The notes: a model not told the origin generated them from the sequence alone. A stretch of DNA of 64,000 nucleotides from Nansenia antarctica (GCA_963989245.1 OZ022346.1:59191584-59255583); one strand, 5' to 3'. Counted from the stretch's first letter, positions 43,101 to 53,430 are shown. A program made the numbers and translations.

Positions 43101-46100
43101 TCAAAGACGCTGACAATATAGGGGATATGGGAAACACAAAAACAACAAGTAACATGGAACACAGAGTCAGAGTGGCAGTATAGGTGAGACGAGAGAAGGG
43201 CAGGGGGAGGTGGGGGGCAGGTGAGATGGCCGGGAGTCCAGGGCAAAACGACAGGAGCAGCAGGAGGGCGAAACCAAGCTGAAGATGAAACCAGAGTACA
43301 GGTGGGAGCAGGTCAGTGGATAGGCTGGGAGCGACCAGCAGTTGGTGGGCAGCGAGCCGTGTAAGCGTGAACCAGAGCGACAGCGCGGTGCCGCCGTTGC
43401 CGTTGTCATCTGTATTGCCAGCCTGGGACCGAACCCGCGCGGCCGGCCAGCCTAGCCGTGCCATGCCAGCGACCAAATCCCGCAGTAGTGAGTGAGGGTT
43501 GGGAAGGACTGACCCTCACCTGCGGAGATGGCAACCCCCAAACCGGGGAGGGAGTGGTGGCTACCTCCCGGGACGAGGGTAGTAGCACAGCACGGCCAGG
43601 CTAGCGATGTCTGAGAGCGGCGCTGAAATGCAGCGGGTCGGTCAGCAACACAGAGCCGGGGGACAGGAACGATGGTGTCAAGAAGTGTGAATCCAGTGGG
43701 AGTTAGGGGTCCAGTGATGGGGTTAGTGGTGGCGGTGAATACTGTAGTCCGGTAGTGGAGGCGGTGAATACTGTAGTCCGGTAGTGGAGGCGGTGAGTAC
43801 TGTAGTCCGGCAGTGGAGGCGGTGAGTACTGTAGTCCGGCAGTGGAGGCGGGGAGTACTGTAGTCCGGCAGTGGAGGCGGTGAGAGGCGGGAGATGGCGG
43901 GGGGGGAAAGCAGCGGAGGTCGGCGAAAAAAATCAAACAAAACAAAGTGAAAAAATACTTGGAAAAGAAAACAAGAAAAATAAAAAGCGGAGACCTCCGG
44001 GGGAAGACGGGCACACAAAACAAGGTAGACGCCGAAAACAAGAAACTATAGACACTTTAGGACAGGACACAAAAAGACAGGACAGGGAAACAGAAGCGGC
44101 AGTCACAACGCGGACGCCAGCGATGCTCTGAACTAGGGCTGCAACGTTTAGTCGACATAATCGACGACGTCGATCATAAAATCTCGTCGAAGTGGAATTT
44201 TAGTGTCGACGCATCGTATATATTTTTTTTTTTAAAAGCACCCGGGAGCCATGCAAGAATCAGCTGGGTAAGTTTAAGCTAACGTTGTTAGCCAACTGGC
44301 TAACGTTATATTGTTAGGGTCGTAATGTTTATGTTAGCTTTACTGTTACATGTTGGAAAACAACGTCTCATGGACAGGGCTGTACATGCTATGAGCGTTT
44401 GTGCTATTCATTTATTTGCCCTGTGGCACGCGTGTGACAGACAGAGGCGCTTGTATGTAACGTTACGTAGCAGGGGTTTTCCATGTTGAAGCCAGGAGAA
44501 CGCGAGATGAAATGAAGTGAGGGGTGGTCGCTATTAAAATACCAGGTAGTCATGGTGGATGATCATGAATGATGCTTGATAAGTGAATGCTATTTCAATT
44601 ATGTTGAGTCCGGGTGACATTCACAGGTGTGCAGACTTGAGAAGGTGAGGTACAACATGCACTGGAGCCCGCGGCCACTGCCGCGGGCACACGACTAATC
44701 GAAAAAATAATCGACAGATTAGTCGACTACCAAAATAATTGTTAGTTGCAGCCCTACTCTGAACCCAGAAACGCAGCTACGGCAAACGCAACTGGACAAA
44801 CGACTGTAGGGATCATGCATTCATGGAATGAACAACACAGCTAAACATGTGGGTAGCGGCCCAAAAATATTTGCCAAAATCCCCTATATTCTTCTGTTGG
44901 TATTCACTCTCGTTTTGAGTTGCTTGGTGGATTGGATGATTGCACTCTCCCACAGTAATAAGGAAAAAACAACACATATTGGCCATTTTTACACTTTATT
45001 CATTTTACACTGTCAGGGACCTCAGTAGCGTGTGGAAGATCCATACGCAGTCACAACAGCTTGGCACCTCCTCCTCATGCTGGTCACACACTGCTGTGGG
45101 ACGGCATCCCATTCCTCAACCAGGATTTGCCGCAAGTCAGCCAACATGGTTGCGTTGGTCACTCTGGCACATACAGCACGCCCAAGCTGATCCCACAAGT
45201 GTTCAATTGGGTTGAGGTCTGGACTCACGGCAGGCCATTCCGCCCTCTCCACTGCTCTGTGATTATCCTGGCTCTGTGGGGGCGAGCGTTGTCCTCCTGG
45301 AGGATGGAGTTAGGTCCCAGAATCTGGAGATATGGGATCGCCACTGGCCCCAGAATATCATTCCTGTCAATTAGGTACCATTCAGGTGCCAGTCACACAC
45401 CTGTGACTGACATACACCTGCCAGCACTTGAAGCTCAAAACGAGAGTGAATACCAACAGAAGAATATTGCAGGGGATTTTGTCAAAAAAAATTGGCCCGC
45501 TACCCACACGTTTAGCTGTGTTACTCATTCCACGAATGCATGATCCTTACAAGTTGTAGCTCGTTGTAAAGGTGACTAATAAGGCTTTCCAACGATATAG
45601 AATAAGAATCGACTGAAATAACGTTTCCAAACTTTTTTTGAGGAGTTTATATATAGGCACTGAATCATAACGTAATCTAGACATTATAATGTTCCAGACC
45701 TTTGCTTGAGGATATTTTCTCTAATTGGACCTTGTTGAATTTTAGCTGAATACCCCTGATATAGTCGTCCGGTGAGAGGGCTATGTATGTCATCTGCATA
45801 TTTGTGGTAGGCAATTTTGTTCTTTTTTATGATGTGTCCCAATGGAAGCATCTAGAGATTGAATAGGAGGGGGGCTGACCCTTGGGGAACCCCACATGTC
45901 ATTTTTATTTGGTCGCACACAAAGTTGCCAATGGAGACATAATAGCTTCTGTCCTGTAGGTAGGATCTAAACCAGTCTAGTAGCACTTGCCCTGGCAACT
46001 GAAGGGCGCAGTTCAGCCAGCTTTGATGAAACGCCTCCTAGGATTACGGTGCTAGTTGTCCGTCTTCCATTCCGTTTCAAAGCCTTCTAAATCATCCGAA

Positions 46101-47885
46101 TCAGTTATAACATTGTCATAATAATAATAGTAATAACTTTTATTTGTATAGCGCTTTTCCTGCAAACATTGCATCATCAATATCACTCCCTTCAAAACTA
46201 ACTTCAGAAACTTCTCCGCTGTTGCCAAGATATCGTGAAAAAATATATAATCTGCACGTGCGTAGATACTCCCACGTGTATATGTTGATGCATTCCATTG
46301 GCCAAGAGACCAGAAGAATGTGGAAAAAATACACATACTACAAAATGTCGTATCCGCTTTCCCGGCTTGAAAGGTAGAACAACGCAACAGCGCCCCCGGT
46401 TTAAATGAGTTAACCATTGTGTTACTCCCCCAATCCACTTGGTCATACAATTTGACCTTTTGACCCTTGTATTATGTTGGGACAAACTCACACGTATATG
46501 ACGTACAGGCATGTTTATATTATTTTATTTTGTTACACTTTTTCTTTAACAATATATTTGAGAAACCAGAGAGACACCATCATGTTTTGCAGTATAAACT
46601 ATAGTTATATATCTATTTAAAATAATATTCTTCTTTTTGACAACTTTGCTCAATGTTTTGCACAAAATGTGTTTGTAACCCTGTATATGTTCATATTCTT
46701 ACAGATGAGCAGAGCTCCAACCCAGGTTCAGACAGCGAGCCCAGCTCCACCACATCAGGAAACCATAAACAACACAGACACTCAGGAGAGAAAACACACC
46801 ACTGCTCCCAGTGTGGCAAGAGTTTCAAGCAGGCAGGACACCTGAAGACACATCAGAGAATACACACTGGAGAGAAACCTTACCAGTGCTCCCAGTGTGG
46901 GAAGAGTTTTAGTCGTGCAGGAGACCTAAAAACACACCAGAGAATACACACAGGAGAGAAACCATACCAGTGCACACAGTGTGGCAAGAGTTTCAATCAA
47001 GCAGGACAACTAACGATTCATCAGAGAATACACACAGGAGAGAAACCATACCACTGCTCCCAATGTGATAAGAGTTTCAGTACAGGAGGAAGCCTGGAGA
47101 CGCATCAGAGAACACACACTGGAGAGAAACCTTACCACTGCTCCCAATGTGATAAGAGTTTCAGTACAGCAGGAGACCTGAAGAAGCATCAGAGAATACA
47201 CACCGGAGAGAAACCATACCACTGCTCCCAATGTGATAAGAGTTTTAGTACAGGAGGAAGCCTGAAGATTCATCAGAGAACACACACCGGAGAGAAACCA
47301 TACCACTGCTCCCAGTGTGGGAAGAGTTTCAATCAAGCAGGACAACTAACGATTCATCAGAGAATACACACAGGAGAGAAACCATACCACTGCTCCCAAT
47401 GTGATAAGAGTTTCAGTACAGGAGGACACCTGGAGACGCATCAGAGAACACACACTGGAGAGAAACCTTACCACTGCTCCCAATGTGATAAGAGTTTCAG
47501 TACAGCAGGAGACCTGAAGAAGCATCAGAGAATACACACCGGAGAGAAACCATACCACTGCTCCCAATGTGATAAGAGTTTTAGTACAGGAGGAAGCCTG
47601 AAGATTCATCAGAGAACACACACAGGAGAGAAACCATACCACTGCTCCCAATGTGGGAAGAGTTTCAATCAATCAGGAGACCTGAAGAAGCATCAGAGAA
47701 TACACACCGGAGAGAAACCATACCACTGCTCCCAATGTGATAAGAGTTTTAGTGAAGGAGGAAGCCTGAAGATTCATCAGAGAACACACACCGGAGAGAA
47801 ACCATACCACTGCTCCCAGTGTGGGAAGAGTTTCAGTCGAGCAGGACAACTAACGATTCATCAGAGAACACACACCGGAGAGTAA
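34173..47885 (+). CDS. C2H2 zinc-finger gene ZNF-R, three exons, 13 fingers
   Basis: Paralogue of ZNF-L on the opposite strand. Exons: 34173-34351 (179 bp), 39584-39918 (335 bp), 46705-47885, all in phase with acceptors ttcatag, tttctag and ttcttacag. Exon 0 differs from ZNF-L by few residues (for example Arg for Met and Glu for Ala). Exon 1 has MYEPESTESPGSG and five psi-K-x-E motifs (VKLE and four VKEE). Exon 2 encodes 13 C2H2 fingers with TGEKPY linkers. Fingers 3-6 and 7-10 have almost the same helix order (NQAGQLTI, STGGSLET or GHLET, STAGDLKK, STGGSLKI), a duplicated 336-bp block. The frame ends at TAA (47883-47885) inside a linker, with another finger unit beyond. Introns are about 5.2 and 6.8 kb, swollen by transposons. 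Predicted nuclear DNA-binding factor; target unknown. Long insert-filled introns may impair splicing. Confidence 0.85.
34404..34681. mobile_element. Hairpin-forming element (right copy), 5-bp flanking repeat
   Basis: 278 bp, the counterpart of 23337-23622. Ends are CAGGATTCGACAGTAAC and inverted CAGGGTTCGACAGTAAC. It is flanked by GTTCA at 34399-34403 and 34682-34686, which fits a 5-bp target duplication. The inner inverted repeat lies at about 34467-34505 and 34556-34595. Confidence 0.8.
35334..35729 (-). pseudogene. hAT transposase N-terminal BED finger (outer element)
   Basis: 131-residue frame starting MSAVWRYFKV, with the BED pattern CTICGLNVSRGG ... FNTSNLIKHLKLKH (two Cys, two His) that binds transposon ends. 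It continues for about 70 residues and then ends; the catalytic RNase H-like core and dimerisation region are absent. It is related to the frame at 28865-29146, so the two deleted hATs belong to related families. Confidence 0.85.
36087..36200 (+). mobile_element. LINE 3' terminus, very short copy
   Basis: Plus-strand ctagcaccaggggagcc ... GTTTGGTACCTGTACTATAG ... caatgacaataaagacc with an ATTC tail: the same 3' end as at 10740, 25800 and 55322, here only about 110 bp and preceded by T-rich sequence. Confidence 0.85.
36399..38776 (+). CDS. hAT (ZBED-like) transposase, three exons, intact
   Basis: Exons 36399-36592, 36964-37155 and 37273-38776 join in phase (AGCAGG|gtaatt, ttcag, TCAAG|gtaggg, tttag) to about 630 residues. 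Exon 1 starts MAEKTTRTKTSKVWEHF and holds a BED finger (CVCCNICKTDLSWHG ... MREHLKRKH). Exon 2 has MTGYLTGNKAPCTPQQAAYL. Exon 3 carries the RNase H-like core: ALTTDVWTSVATEAYLGIT (first catalytic Asp), CTGHTLQLVIN (C-x2-H), DISTRWNSTFYM, an insertion domain, and the C-terminal dimerisation region with LHWWKANQDRYPTLAMLAK and GTSTPSERLFSAAGN (Glu). It would cut and paste elements with the matching ends. Length and all motifs are as expected for AC1/ZBED-type hAT enzymes. It lies antisense-free in the sense orientation of the host gene ZNF-R, so it is part of that gene's intron transcript. Confidence 0.92.
39985..40905 (-). mobile_element. LINE (L2-like) 3' part in ZNF-R intron 2
   Basis: On the minus strand from about 40905: LNKDKTEIILFG, then ATARVLTKMN, ILRSLHWLPV, and (after frame changes) GLGPKYISDLLPPYIP, GAAAFSHAAACSWNKLPEEI, the C-terminal RT region of an L2-type fish LINE. 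The 3' end is at about 39985 with a tttatttgtatggcacatttc motif. Several frameshifts. The part of the same RT coming earlier in the protein is at 45660-46040. Confidence 0.8.
40906..42742. other. Intron sequence with repeat scraps, no gene
   Basis: Noted but unassigned: CAGGGCTCGACAGTGCGAC near 41085, which resembles the terminus of the hairpin element; a segment at 41440-41530 similar in inverse to 20960-21075; and gaacggtgaaccgtgac at 41911, like hAT-derived ends. Small open frames at 42123-42340 have no recognisable domain. Confidence 0.4.
42743..42914. mobile_element. Palindromic element carrying TTAGGG motifs (second copy)
   Basis: 172 bp, same ends and arms as 16349-16492, with an extra partial duplication of ggtacatgtgggaa in the left arm and degenerate ccctaatcctaa units in the centre. 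It abuts the Tc1 element at 42916. Confidence 0.75.
43732..43876. repeat. 29-bp minisatellite, five units
   Basis: Five tandem units of the type ggcggtgaatactgtagtcc + ggtagtgga with a few substitutions (aat to agt, ggt to ggc). Confidence 0.92.
44134..44756. mobile_element. hAT-type MITE with exact 8-bp TSD
   Basis: 623 bp; ends TAGGGCTGCAAC and inverted GTTGCAGCCCTA, the same first 12 bases as the autonomous element at 35950; 8-bp duplication CTCTGAAC (44126-44133, 44757-44764). Interior unrelated by eye and non-coding, with cgacgacgtcg palindromes near the left end. It could be mobilised by the inner hAT's transposase. Confidence 0.92.
45022..45252 (-). pseudogene. Tc1 transposase C-terminal fragment
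   Basis: The frame includes WPAVSPDLNPIEHLWDQLGR, the end of the DDE core with the third catalytic Glu in NPIEH, and continues to the C-terminus (RRCQAVVTAYG). The DNA-binding domains and first two Asp residues are absent. Confidence 0.88.
45660..46040 (-). mobile_element. LINE (L2-like) RT core, other half of the 39985 copy
   Basis: Minus strand reads CGVPQGS, APLLFNL, then NKIAYHKYADDIH: RT motif B and the catalytic YADD. It directly precedes, in protein order, the LNKDKTE segment found near 40890, so both belong to one LINE cut by about 4.7 kb of inserts including the Tc1 element. It has stops and frame changes. Confidence 0.75.
46041..46704. other. Last part of ZNF-R intron 2
   Basis: No gene. 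The block 46118-46175 (tttgtatagcgcttttcctg) matches one at 3834-3890. The final 50 bases before the finger exon match the intron end of ZNF-L (ctgtatatgttc...attcttacag). Confidence 0.6.
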
Positions 47886-47969
47886 CCATACCACTGCTCC
47901 CAGTGTGGGAAGAGTTTTAGTGAAGGAGGAAGCCTGAATATGCATCAGAGAATACACACAGGAGAGTAA
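47886..47969 (+). pseudogene. Finger unit beyond the ZNF-R stop
   Basis: In frame after the TAA, an entire 84-bp C2H2 unit follows (HCSQCGKSFSEGGSLNMHQR), ending again in the same mutated linker TGE-stop (TAA at 47967-47969). Both stops change AAA (Lys of TGEKP) to TAA, exactly one finger apart. Confidence 0.9.
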
Positions 47970-48729
47970 CCATACCACTGCTCTGTAAACGATCGTAGCT
48001 CTACGTCGGGTATTACCTACTGGTTATGCAAAGTTATTAGAGGCATGTGAGCCGCACTGCCTATACTGTAATTCATGCGAAGTGAATGTGGCTCGTAATA
48101 AAATTAACGATGTTGTTATCAGCCGAGAAAATGAGTTAAGAAATGATTTTCTTTTACAACTTGAGTATAAGCATTTGCCTGGTTAGTAATCAAACGTTAA
48201 ATCACCCTTCTCTGCCCTCTCCCGCTTCCAGACGAACGCCTTCCCTATATTTTAGCACTTGGCTTAATTCAGCCACTTTTCTTTGAGCCGCTATTCACCT
48301 GAGTTCAATTTAAAGTATATTTGGTATTTATAGAAGGAAGCACGTACTACGCAATGTTAAACAAGCACAGCTCGTTTTATAAATAATGCTTACGTCCGTT
48401 TAGAAAAATGTGCTCACGTGAAAGTCAAAGATGACGTTCAAGTACCTTTTTATAAATGAGGCCCCAGGGGTGGCCAACCAGTTGGAGACTAAGAGCCCCA
48501 AAGAATTGTTGGGGTACCAGAAAGAGCCACATCATACATGCAGGCCCACAAAAGCTCTCACTCACACACACGCAATACATTTCCAATAGGCTATGAGACC
48601 AGTGGTGTCATTTCAGCAAAAGCCAAGGTATGGCAAGGTACAGAATAGGGGGGGTTTCAAATCAGTTGTGCAATAGTCTATTTTGGTGAGTTGTTTCTAT
48701 ACAATTGACTTATATTACATTAAGGTAAT
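47970..48729. repeat. No gene; ends of unidentified DNA repeats
   Basis: At 48448-48467 tttataaatgaggccccagg is the inverse of the motif at 3622-3640. CAGGGGTGGCCAACC directly after it (from 48464) resembles a hAT end, unpaired. Otherwise unremarkable. Confidence 0.45.
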
Positions 48730-48864
48730 TGTAGAATCAGCTTGTCAGTAAAACGATGGAATGGATCAATCTATTGAGGATTGTGATCTTAAATACGTTG
48801 TGTCATCTCAGGATAGATTAGGTGCGCAGCATACACGATTTGACAACGTTCAACACGGGTCGGA
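48730..48864 (-). repeat. LTR fragment (end next to primer site) of the 56.4 kb family
   Basis: About 135 bp match 56425-56571 from TGTAGAATCAGCTTGTC to cacgggtcgga, apart from a gap of 13 bases and a few substitutions. After that the copies diverge. It may be the remains of the 3' LTR of the element whose 5' LTR is at 56425, or a separate fragment. Confidence 0.7.
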
Positions 48865-51595
48865 AACAAGTTACAGAATTTTAAAGATCAATGTTATAGA
48901 GAATAATAAAACATATATGAAGAACATACATCTCATACTGTCCTGGCTGAAAACTAACAGTGAGAGATGTTTTTCCAGCCAGGCCCAGTATATCAGCTCC
49001 GGCAAGGCACTCCAAGGTCGGTGCCCCTAGGAGTCAGATAAGCTTAGCAAAACATGACAGTCACCAGTTCTGATCCTGTACTGACACACAGAGTATATTA
49101 GGAAGAAATGCACCTAACATTTTAACCATCCTTACACTTATAAGAAAATCAGCCATAAATCATGCGGGAGAAAAGTCCCCCCTCGGTTCCTCCGCTAGTC
49201 AGGGTCCGGTTGATTGAGTACCGACCCCCTCCCTGGAACTCTAACGGTCATTCATGGTCAAGGATATAGAAACACAGGTGGTGTTCAAATCTCTACAGAG
49301 ACCTCCCTGTCTCGTTATCGCGAAATGCACCGGCTAGTTTCTCACCTCCTTGACCATCAGTTCGACCCCTACATTACGACTAATTTAAACAAAACCTTAC
49401 TGTTCTGTTCCCTTAATTGACCCTCCTCGAGAGTAGAATAGATCTCTCCTGCTAGATGATAGTTACTCCAATAACACTACCAAAACAAGTAATTTGTTTT
49501 TAGAAAAGTATTTTTCAACAGCCTGATTAGTAGACATTGGTCAAAGGCCACAGCCTACCCTGTCTAATCTTTAATGCATACACTTTTACTGTAAAAAAAA
49601 AAAAAGGGATTAGCAATCTCATAACCATATTGTTTACATCCTATTAACCTACACCACATTCCCATTCACCAGAGTCACCTAGGGAAGAAAGGTTAATCAA
49701 TTTGCATTTTATTTTTATTTTCCACAGTCCAATATTCCCAATGTTCGAGATTCAATCTTTAATCTTTCGAAGAGAGGTGGATCTCCCCCTTCCTCCTGTA
49801 GCCTCGTCTCGGCTCTCCCTGTAGACTTGTCTCGGCTCTCCCTGTAGACTCGTCTCGGCTCTACCTGTAGACTCGTCTCGGCTCTCCCCGATCAAGTCCT
49901 CTGCTGGGCCGTGTGAGAACAGGAGGCCTGGTTGTTCTCCCCCCCCCCTGGTTTCATCGGCCGCACTCTTCCAGCTCCAATCAGATTGTTGTCTGGAACA
50001 CAGGACACAAACCAACCAAGCAGTATCTTCGAAAATTCAAACACCACTGTATTCTTTCTCAAAACATGTTTTTGTTCAATACTGCTATTTTTCTAACTTT
50101 CAGGCTAAACTCTTATAACCTCCCCCCTGGTTTCAACACTCATATCTTTCCCTGCAGACACACCTGTGGGTATGGTACAGTGGGGGACATATTGAGACAT
50201 CAGCTGTGATTTCCCAAAATGTCATCTTCACCCCGAATAGGCCCCCACACTCTAAACAGTGTAGATCTGTAGTTCGAAGGCTCTGCACCAGTGACCCATG
50301 CCATTATTGTCCCTCCTTTGGAGTGTTGAAACCCAATACTTTACAATTTCCCCAGAAGCAATTGTCAGATTGAGATACTGAGATGCAACGATCAAATTTG
50401 TAAGACAATGCCATCAAAAGTTCAACTTTTTAGTTCCATTTAACTTCAATTACACCAGATGCACATTTTAGTCACACTCGATTATTCCTGCAGGACCTGT
50501 GTGTGTGTCCTTGCAAGATACAGCCCAATCTCCCTGGCCCAATGGCCTGCATTGCCACAATAGTGACACACATCAGTCATTCTCTCTCACCCCTCTGCCC
50601 TGACGCAATCTATAGCTTGTGTGCTCAGATGTCTGTGTTTTCTGTTTGTTTTTGTTTTTCAAAACCAATGGGACCACTTGTCAATTCGGCTCCCATATCC
50701 ATTAAGATTACATATCTTATTAAAGTGACACAGATCATACTCTTACTGACACACGACAGAGGGGTCTCCTACAAAGATTGTTGGCCTGTGTCATAGTTCT
50801 TTCGTCTACAGACTTCCAGCCAGTCTGGGACATAACGGTACGCCACACTCCCTCCTCGGCCTTGTGGGCCAGATGAGGAGACGGCGCTCTCCCCCTCCTC
50901 TTCAGACTCATTGTAAACACACCACACGTGGTCCCATGCTCCCCCCTCCACCGAGGATGAATTCTGCATGTTAGCTTGTGCTAATTTCTCCTCTGCCTTA
51001 ATCACTTCATGATGATAGACACAGCTAGTCAAACTCATTTCTGAAACAGCTTGTAGTGACATTCTAAGACTAGACTAGCCCGTGTAGAGAGGCAAGCGAG
51101 GAAGAGGGACAGTGAACTGTGTGTGTGTGTGTGTGTGTGTGTCGAGTCTGTGTGTTGAATCTGGCCAAGGTTATCAGACACAGAGTCCTTTTTTCCTCTG
51201 AGAATAACTCAACTCTTAAACTTGGTTGGGTCACTGAATCAATGTATGACACACAACGTCTATATCAACTTCCCCAAATCTCCCTTATTATTCTTAATCA
51301 CCAATTGTATTGACAAAGGAAGCACCAATTACCCACAAGCTTGTTTTTTTCTTGTTATGTAGACTGTTTGTTCTACAAGATCCCAATATCACAGTAAGAC
51401 AGTAGCCTATCCTGTCCGCTTTATTCCCAATTGTATGGACACAGAAAACTCCCCACAAGCTTGTTATGATTAGTTTTCAGATTTCGCCCATACTAGACAA
51501 AGCCACCACCTGTATTATGCATTTGTCGTCAGGGAGACTGTATCATATCTCCTGTTTCGATAGACCACTGGACTTACTATAGGCTTGTCAATAGA
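48865..51595 (-). other. Presumed interior of the degenerate LTR element
   Basis: No retroviral gag, pol or env motif is readable. A 24-bp minisatellite (gtagactcgtctcggctctc, about 49798-49887) and a GT tract (51119-51142) are present. A minus-strand frame at 50769-51062 (97 residues, acidic SEEEGESA near its middle, YVPDWLEVC near its end) has no recognisable family. The assignment as interior rests on position between the LTR-like pieces. Confidence 0.4.
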
Positions 51596-51761
51596 CAAAC
51601 TATAGATTTACCAGCAGACAACTAGACTTTATCAATAGACAACTATAGACTTCAGCTCTAGACCACTATAGACTTTATTGATAGACTACTATAGACTTTA
51701 TCAATAGACTACTATAGACTTTATTGATAGACTACTATAGACTTTATCAATAGACTACTAT
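51596..51761. repeat. 23-bp minisatellite, left part
   Basis: Units of actatagactttattgatag+act alternate with forms having tatcaatag. The array continues at 55879-56015 after the Gypsy-C insertion, which split it. Confidence 0.9.
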
Positions 51762-52383
51762 TGTCACGCCCTCTACCTCTAGGTAGTGGGCAGTGCCTCT
51801 CTCTCTCTCTTTCCCTCTCTCCCTCTCTCTCTCTCTCCCTCTAATTGGCAGGAGTGGCTTCAGGTGTGCAGCTGTCCGGCTGTTCTTCATTGTCTCATCG
51901 TTAGCCCTGTATAAAGACCCGGTCCAGCCTTCACTACTCTGCCAGATTGTAGCTTCAGTTTACCGTATGATACACTTCCAGCTCCCCTACCTAATTACTA
52001 CCCTGCCTGTACCTGCCTCCTACTTACCCCTGTTTTGCCTTTACCCCCCAGTACCCCTACCGGACTCCTGCTACCTGCCCTCCTGCCTGCCTGCCCTACC
52101 TGCCCCACGCCTGCCTGCCCTACCTGCCCTCCTGCCTGCCCGCCTGCCCTACCTGCCCTCTTGCCTGCCTGCCCTACCTGCCCCCCTCCTACCTGCCTGC
52201 CTGCCCTACCTGCCCTCCTGCCTGCCTGTCCTACCTGCCCTCTTGCCTGCCTGACCTCCCGGCCTGACCCCCCGCTTGCCCTACGACCATTCTCTGCCAA
52301 CCCCCTTAAATAAATCATACTTTATTTTACCTTAACCTGTCTGTGTCTGTGTCTGCGCTTGGGTTCCCTATCTGACCGTCACA
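51762..52383 (+). repeat. Gypsy-C 5' LTR
   Basis: 622 bp. The cctgcctgcccta-type minisatellite (52075-52260) differs in unit number from that in the right LTR. Confidence 0.92.
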
Positions 52384-52396
52384 GTACGATCTGGCC

Positions 52397-53430
52397 ATGG
52401 AACTGAACCCAGCAGACACAGCGTCGGTCCTACAAGCCCTCACAGAACAGGGCAAACTGCTGGGGCACCACTCTGATACCCTTATGGCCCTGGAAGGGCA
52501 GTTCTCTACCCGTACTAAACACCTGGAACGGCTAGAGGAGGCGGTTGTGGAGATGATCAAAAACTTTAAGAGACACACTTCCACGGTCATCGGATCCGAC
52601 ACCACTCACAGCCCCCCTGCTCCTTCCCCTGTTCCTCCTATGCCCGTTCACGCACCATCCCACTCTCTACCCACGACTCCACTCCCCGAGCGCTATGGTG
52701 GCGACCTCGGTTCTTGTCGTTCGTTTTTACTACAGTGCTCCTTACTGTTCGGGCTACAACCCCAGGCTTTTAGCTCGGAACGCACTCGTATTGCGTACCT
52801 CATTGGACTACTGAAGGGTCCCGCTCTTGACTGGGCTGCGGCGGTCTGGGAGAGACAGACAGTCACCTGCGATTCTTACCAAGACTTCGTTGGGGAGATG
52901 CGCAGGGTCTTTGACCATCATGTCTCTGGTCGGGACGCCGCCAGACGCCTTCACTCCCTCCGTCAGGGGACCCGTAGTGTGGCTGAACTAGCCATCGAAT
53001 TCCGTACCCTCGCGGCGGAGAGCGGGTGGAATGACGAGGCTCTCCAGAGTTCCTTTTCACAAGCGCTTAGTGAGAGACTTAAGGACGAACTTCCCGGGAC
53101 GAACCAGAGAGTCTGGAACAACTCATCACTTTGGCTATTCGCCTTGATAACCGTTTTCGGGAGCGCCGTCGGGAACGGTCTGAACATCAGGTAGTGCCCA
53201 CTTTCTCCTCCTCAGCCCCGCCCCGATCCTCTCTCCTGTCCGATGCCGGATCCTCCCGAGTACGAACGGAGATGGCCGAGCCTGAGCCCTTGCAACTCGG
53301 TAGGGCTCGCTTAACAGCAGAAGAACGTACTCGCCGAGTGACTTCCAAGGCTTGCCTATACTGTGGGCTTATGGGGCATTTTCTGTCGTCTTGTCCTCTC
53401 CGCCCGTTAAACGAGCAGGCTCGACCGTAT
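52397..53430 (+). pseudogene. Gypsy-C Gag, frameshifted
   Basis: From the ATG at 52397: a coiled N-terminal part (HLERLEEAVVEMIKNF), a proline-rich stretch, then the capsid region (SLLFGLQPQAF, LLKGPALDWAAAVWE, FDHHVSGRDAARRL, SVAELAIEFRTLAAESGWND). The frame shifts near 53100 and continues as LAIRLDNRFRERR to a zinc knuckle CLYCGLMGHFLSSC (53353-53394) and a stop at about 53431. Retrotransposon-type rather than retroviral Gag. Confidence 0.85.

Larger units (their letters stand above)
43044..44810 (-). mobile_element. Unidentified retroposon inserted in the Tc1 left end
   Basis: The insertion point is defined by the uninterrupted right-hand Tc1 repeat. The inserted sequence has an AAT-repeat and tatatagcgcttttc at its left, a retroposon 3' tail, so it reads on the minus strand. 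Excluding the hAT MITE it is about 1.1 kb. It contains a 29-bp minisatellite and no recognisable protein; long minus-strand frames are proline-rich products of the repeats. Confidence 0.65.
42916..45650 (-). mobile_element. Tc1-like element with long inverted ends, split
   Basis: Ends with the Tc1-type aaacccctcaaaaaaagtt (left) and its inverse (right), next to TA. The inverted repeats are long, about 225-240 bp: the right one runs 45427-45650, the left one 42916-43043 and 44811-44922, where a retroposon has split it. Interior on the minus strand encodes only the C-terminal part of a transposase. Deleted and non-autonomous. Confidence 0.88.

Noticed and set aside
43452..44041. Proline-rich frames of 112-188 residues on the minus strand
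   Set aside because: Mostly translations of the 29-bp minisatellite within a retroposon; no domain and no splice context.
46830..47970. Regular 84-bp repeats that could be taken for a CRISPR-like or satellite array
   Set aside because: Each unit translates as a C2H2 finger; the context is eukaryotic.
51998..52318. Proline/cysteine-rich and glycine-rich frames in the LTRs (also 55001-55312)
   Set aside because: They come from the cctgcctgcc minisatellite and lie wholly inside Gypsy-C LTRs.
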